Source of the DNA: Synechococcus sp. SynAce01
Lineage (GTDB): Bacteria > Cyanobacteriota > Cyanobacteriia > PCC-6307 > Cyanobiaceae
NCBI RefSeq assembly: GCF_001885215.1
Contig: NZ_CP018091.1
Location: 2,418,001 to 2,482,000 of the forward strand
Reading direction: 5' to 3'
Length of the DNA: 64,000 nucleotides
Positions 60,575 through 64,000 of this stretch are shown in pieces. The position numbers and the translations under genes are program-made. The first letter of the stretch is position 1. Each line of letters opens with the position of its first letter. The notes under the pieces are model-generated. The model did no database searches. It was not told the origin of the DNA and was given only the letters and a program-made list of their open reading frames with translations.

Positions 60575-61468
60575 TCACATGCTTGCAAAACGGCGCAGCC
60601 AGCGGGCCAGGAGGTTGGCTCCCAGGATCAGAACCACCAGCACGAACGAGGCTGCCCAGGCGAGTTCGTTCTGGGCATCGAATGGCATGATCGCAAAATT
60701 ATAAATTAATACCGACATCGTGGCGATCGGATTGAAGACCCCTTCAGGCCAGAAGGGTGAAAACAGTGCGGTGAAAATGAGGGGTGCTGTTTCACCGGCT
60801 GCACGCGCAATCCCCAGCACCACACCGGTGGCAATCGGTGTGAAGGCGCTGGGAAGGGTGATGCGCGTGATCGTCACGAACTTGGAAGCTCCCACTCCGA
60901 TCGCCCCCATGCTGAGCGCTTTGGGCACCAGCCTGAGACCCTCGTCTGTGGTTTTGATCACGGTGGGCAACATCAGGATCGCCAAGGCCATGCCCCCTGC
61001 GGCAGCCGTGTACGACTGACCAAAGAACACCCGGGTCGCCACGATTGCCCCATACACAAAGACGCCGCAGATGATCGACGGCACCCCGGCGAGGATGTCG
61101 TTACCCAGGCGGATGAACTGGGCGAAAGGCCCGCTTTTGGAATATTCGGCCAGAAAAATGCCACCACCAACCCCAACTGGAATGGCAATCAGGGACGCCA
61201 CCAAGGTGACCACGAACGTGCCGATGAGGGCGTTGCCGATCCCTCCTCCATCAAGACCGGGAGCCGGCGGTAGTTGGGTGAACAGATTGATGCTGATCAG
61301 CCGCCCCCCCTGCAGAATCACGTAGATGAGGACAAGGAACAGTGGCAGCACCGCGATCAAGCTGAAGCCACCAGCAATCGTGGTGAACAGTCGATCAAGC
61401 CGGTTGCGTCTCAGCGACGGATTCAAGCACAGGGATGAATGCTTGATGGCTGGGGTCAGGGTCGTCAT
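60575..61468 (-). CDS. pstA: Phosphate ABC transporter permease PstA
   Basis: The 297-residue membrane protein begins near LDRLFTTIAGGFSLIAVLPL and has six helices, with IPVGVGGGIFLAEYSKSGPF and FIRLGNDILAGVPSIICGVF then TTDEGLRLVPKALSMGAIGV, the permease loop for the ATPase. The IPxGVGGGIFLAEY and DILAGVPSI motifs are diagnostic of PstA. It lies 66 bases upstream of pstB and is preceded by a 102-base gap to pstC containing a short palindrome. Confidence 0.95.
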   Translation of the reverse strand: MTTLTPAIKHSSLCLNPSLRRNRLDRLFTTIAGGFSLIAVLPLFLVLIYVILQGGRLISINLFTQLPPAPGLDGGGIGNALIGTFVVTLVASLIAIPVGVGGGIFLAEYSKSGPFAQFIRLGNDILAGVPSIICGVFVYGAIVATRVFFGQSYTAAAGGMALAILMLPTVIKTTDEGLRLVPKALSMGAIGVGASKFVTITRITLPSAFTPIATGVVLGIARAAGETAPLIFTALFSPFWPEGVFNPIATMSVLIYNFAIMPFDAQNELAWAASFVLVVLILGANLLARWLRRFASM

Positions 61469-61570
61469 CGAGATTCAGGATCTGGAGTTCGGGTTCTGTG
61501 GGTATGGATTTCTGAATAAGTATGATTCAGAACCAATTGAAATAATTAATCCGAGCTGAAGGTTGAACGA

Positions 61571-62524
61571 CTAATAGCGGAGGCTGAGCTTTTTGACAAT
61601 CCACTGCGCCAGAATATTCACCGTGAAGGTGAGCAGCATCAGAATCAAGGCTGCATAGAGAAGGGCTGACACCTGAATGCCGCTGGATTCGCCAAATTGG
61701 TTGGCCAGCATGGCTGAGATCGTGTTGCCCGGTGCCAACAATGACCAGCTGAAATTCGTGGAGTTGCCGATGATCATGGTCACGGCCATGGTTTCCCCCA
61801 TGGCACGGCCGAGGGCCAGCATGACCCCTCCAATGATGGCTGAAATCGCGGCGGGCAGAATCACATTGAAGATGGCAATCCAGCGGGTGCTGCCAACGCC
61901 GTAAGCCCCTTGCCGTAGGGCCGTGGGCACCTGGTTGAGGGCGTCGCGGGAAATGGCCGTGATGATCGGCAGAATCATCACCACCAGGATCAGAATCGCT
62001 GGGGCCATCCCCGGACCCTTTGGTGTGGTGCTGAACAGTGGGAACCAGCCCAGGGAGGCATGGAGAAAGTTGAGAAAGGGCCGAAGGATGGGCTCCATCA
62101 CAAAGATGGCCCAAAGGCCAAGCACCACTGAGGGGATCGCAGCCAACAATTCCACCATCACCCCGATGATGTCGCGCCAGCGGGTTGGGATCAGATTTTC
62201 GGTGATGAAAATTGCCGTGCCAACTCCCAGCGGAACCGCAATCAGCAGCGCCAACAACGACGACACCAAAGTCCCGTAGATCGCCGTGAAGGCCCCGTAC
62301 TCACCGGTGACCGGGTTCCAGCTGGAGGTGGTCAGAAATGTCAGCCCGAAGGCCTTGATCGCGTCTTGGGCGCCTTGGAACACAACAAGAAAGATCCCCA
62401 CCAGAACGATGGCGACGGTGGAGGCAAGCAGAATGGTGAGACTGCGAAAGCCACTGTCAATCCAGCGTTCTGAGGGCGGGCGACGCCTTAATTTGAAGCG
62501 ATCCACAGGTGGCTCCGGTCTCAT
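61571..62524 (-). CDS. pstC: Phosphate ABC transporter permease PstC
   Basis: The 317-residue permease has LTILLASTVAIVLVGIFLVV as first helix, TSSWNPVTGEYGAFTAIYGT, VPLGVGTAIFITENLIPTRW then GVMVELLAAIPSVVLGLWAI, and ISRDALNQVPTALRQGAYGV for the cytoplasmic loop. TSSWNPVxGxYGAxxxIYGT is characteristic of PstC. The gene starts at ATG 62524 and is divergent from dnaK. I see no clear Pho box (repeats of CTTAACCT-like octamers) in the 220-base gap before it. Confidence 0.95.
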   Translation of the reverse strand: MRPEPPVDRFKLRRRPPSERWIDSGFRSLTILLASTVAIVLVGIFLVVFQGAQDAIKAFGLTFLTTSSWNPVTGEYGAFTAIYGTLVSSLLALLIAVPLGVGTAIFITENLIPTRWRDIIGVMVELLAAIPSVVLGLWAIFVMEPILRPFLNFLHASLGWFPLFSTTPKGPGMAPAILILVVMILPIITAISRDALNQVPTALRQGAYGVGSTRWIAIFNVILPAAISAIIGGVMLALGRAMGETMAVTMIIGNSTNFSWSLLAPGNTISAMLANQFGESSGIQVSALLYAALILMLLTFTVNILAQWIVKKLSLRY

Positions 62525-62746
62525 CGCAGGAGCAGGGAAAAAGTACGCATCGTCAAAAGTTCAACACCTGAACTAGCGAAAATCTAGAACTGACCCCCCG
62601 CTTCCATCCACTAAGAACGCGTTAATCCCCCAGTCTCCGCCTGATCCCCTCGGCCCTCGGCCGGCTGGAGGTGCGGGCGGCTCTGGCCGCTCCCCTCGGC
62701 CACAGGCCTGAAGAGCCGGTAGTTTGGGTCTTCGATTTGGGGGTCC

Positions 62747-64000
62747 ATGGGGCGCATCGTTGGCATCGACTTGGGCACCACCAATTCGGTGGTGGCTGTG
62801 CTGGAGGGTGGCAGGCCTCAGGTCATCGCCAATGCTGAAGGCAGCCGCACCACTCCTTCGGTGGTCGGTTACAGCCGGGAGCAGGAGCTGCTGGTTGGAC
62901 AGCTGGCCCGGCGCCAGCTGGTGCTGAACCCCCGCAACAGCTTCGCCAATCTCAAGCGGTTCCTTGGTCGCAGCTGGGATGAGCTTGAGGAGAGCAGCCT
63001 CGCTGTTCCTTACACGATCCGGGCCAACGACCAGGGCAATGTGCGCGTGATCTGCCCCGTCACGGAACGGGAATATGCCCCCGAAGAACTGCTGGCCAGC
63101 ATCCTGCGCAAGCTGGTTGACGATGCCGCCACCTACCTCGGCGAGCCTGTGGAGGCGGCGGTGATCACCGTTCCCGCCTATTTCAACGATGCCCAGCGCC
63201 AGGCGACCAGGGATGCCGGTCGCCTGGCGGGGCTTTCCGTGGAGCGCATCCTCAATGAACCCACCGCCGCGGCGCTGGCCTACGGCTTCGATCGCAGTGC
63301 CGTGAAGCGGGTGCTGGTTTTCGATCTTGGCGGTGGCACCTTCGACGTTTCGGTGCTGCGTATCGCCAACGGTGTGTTCGATGTCAAAGCCACCAGCGGT
63401 GACACCCAGCTGGGTGGTAACGACTGGGATCGCCGCATCGTCGATTGGCTCGCTGAAAATTTCGAGCAGACCCATGCCATCGACCTTCGCCGCGATCGTC
63501 AGGCCCTGCAACGCCTCAACGAAGCGGCTGAAAAAGCCAAACAGGAGCTCTCCGGTGTTCAGAGCACCCCGGTGTCGTTGCCTTTCATTGCCACCGGCCC
63601 TGAGGGACCGCTTCACATCGAATGCAGCCTGGAGCGCCGTCGCTTTGAGTCCCTTTGCCCCGATCTGCTCGATCGCTTGCTCAGGCCCGTGCAGCGCGCC
63701 CTGCGGGATGCGGAACTGACGGCTGAAGAGATCGACGATGTGGTGTTGGTGGGCGGCGGCACCCGCATGCCGATGGTTCAGGAGATGGTCCGGACGCTGA
63801 TCCCGAGGGAGCCCTGCCAGTCGGTCAATCCCGATGAGGTGGTGGCGATTGGTGCCGCCGTTCAGGCCGGCATCCTCACCGGAGAGCTCCGGGACCTGAT
63901 GCTCAACGATGTGTCGCCTTTGTCTTTGGGCCTCGAAACGATCGGCGGGGTGATGAAGGTTCTGATTCCTCGCAACACGCCGATTCCTGTTCGTAAATCC
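62747..64000 (+). CDS. dnaK: Hsp70 chaperone DnaK (DnaK1-like), 3' end cut by the window
   Basis: The frame starts at ATG 62747 and is open through the right edge, 418 codons. [20 protein letters not shown] is the phosphate-binding start of Hsp70, with [40 protein letters not shown] and [20 protein letters not shown]. The peptide-binding domain has just begun at the end of the window. The sequence [20 protein letters not shown] is closer to the cyanobacterial DnaK1 type than to DnaK2. It is divergent from pstC. A small J-domain protein is encoded at 25.6 kb. Confidence 0.95.
   Translation, partial: MGRIVGIDLGTTNSVVAVLEGGRPQVIANAEGSRTTPSVVGYSREQELLVGQLARRQLVLNPRNSFANLKRFLGRSWDELEESSLAVPYTIRANDQGNVRVICPVTEREYAPEELLASILRKLVDDAATYLGEPVEAAVITVPAYFNDAQRQATRDAGRLAGLSVERILNEPTAAALAYGFDRSAVKRVLVFDLGGGTFDVSVLRIANGVFDVKATSGDTQLGGNDWDRRIVDWLAENFEQTHAIDLRRDRQALQRLNEAAEKAKQELSGVQSTPVSLPFIATGPEGPLHIECSLERRRFESLCPDLLDRLLRPVQRALRDAELTAEEIDDVVLVGGGTRMPMVQEMVRTLIPREPCQSVNPDEVVAIGAAVQAGILTGELRDLMLNDVSPLSLGLETIGGVMKVLIPRNTPIPVRKS

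Noticed and set aside
62573-63616. 347-codon minus-strand frame opposite dnaK
   Set aside because: The plus strand encodes a well-conserved Hsp70; the antisense frame has no recognisable domain.
1-64000. Search for CRISPR arrays, insertion sequences, integrases or prophage genes
   Set aside because: No spaced direct repeats of CRISPR type, no transposase or integrase-like protein, and no flanking terminal repeats were found by reading; the tRNA-Ser flank shows no integrated element.

Overview
The window is a compact, high-GC stretch of a cyanobacterial chromosome. Lineage markers are CpcB phycocyanin, PsaK, PetN, Thf1/Psb29, cyAbrB, FtsH, ClpP/ClpS, and above all CsoS1D, which belongs to alpha-carboxysomes. 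This points to an alpha-cyanobacterium of the Synechococcus/Cyanobium picocyanobacterial group. Genes are densely packed with many 1-8 nt start/stop overlaps. I see no prophage, transposase or CRISPR array.

Layout. 0-3 kb: minus-strand genes for a transglutaminase-like protein, a tandem gamma-glutamylcyclotransferase, a DCC thiol-oxidoreductase and an EamA transporter; a decayed inward-rectifier K+ channel tail lies between the last two. 3.1-3.5 kb: cyAbrB. 3.5-9.6 kb: seven tightly spaced minus-strand genes, namely a type III polyketide synthase, methyltransferase and flavoprotein (alkylresorcinol-type cluster) followed by a TolQ/ExbB-like channel, two ExbD/TolR-like proteins and a coiled-coil membrane protein. 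9.7-13.8 kb: small-gene, accessory-looking region with an ArsR repressor, a receiver-only regulator and an unknown protein. 13.8-14.3 kb: cpcB alone, closed by a terminator, with no cpcA. 14.5-20 kb: glutathione transferase, DUF2808, cupin, VOC, CsoS1D, RdgB and unknowns. 20-33.5 kb: GNAT, MscS, dienelactone hydrolase, kinase-like phosphotransferase, DOMON-like and J-domain proteins, serine hydrolase, aroB, recQ, a sugar ABC permease and purK.

33.5-40.6 kb: 6S RNA after purK, then clpS, petN, a small membrane protein with a large unknown protein, thf1, clpP and ftsH, which together form a proteostasis and photosystem-maintenance neighbourhood. 40.7-53.2 kb: MacB-like permease, pyk, MazG-like, YggT, scpB, ilvA, dxs with a coupled flavoprotein, psaK with two conserved small membrane proteins (DUF3593, Ycf49-like), csaB and rpmB. 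53.3-59.4 kb: htpG, a molybdopterin oxidoreductase/cytochrome b/ferredoxin module, hisZ, an inositol-phosphatase-like gene and a 2Fe-2S ferredoxin. 59.4-64 kb: tRNA-Ser(GGA), a five-copy 13-bp tandem repeat, pstCAB, and a dnaK gene that runs off the right edge.

The best candidate for an undescribed system is the 3.5-9.6 kb unit, where a type III PKS pathway seems to be co-transcribed with an ion-driven TolQ/TolR-type motor of one channel subunit and two different TolR-like subunits. Other notable points are the orphan cpcB, the K+ channel relic, csoS1D without its usual operon, and the Moco/cytochrome b/ferredoxin trio. All functions are inferred by reading the sequence; no database search was run.
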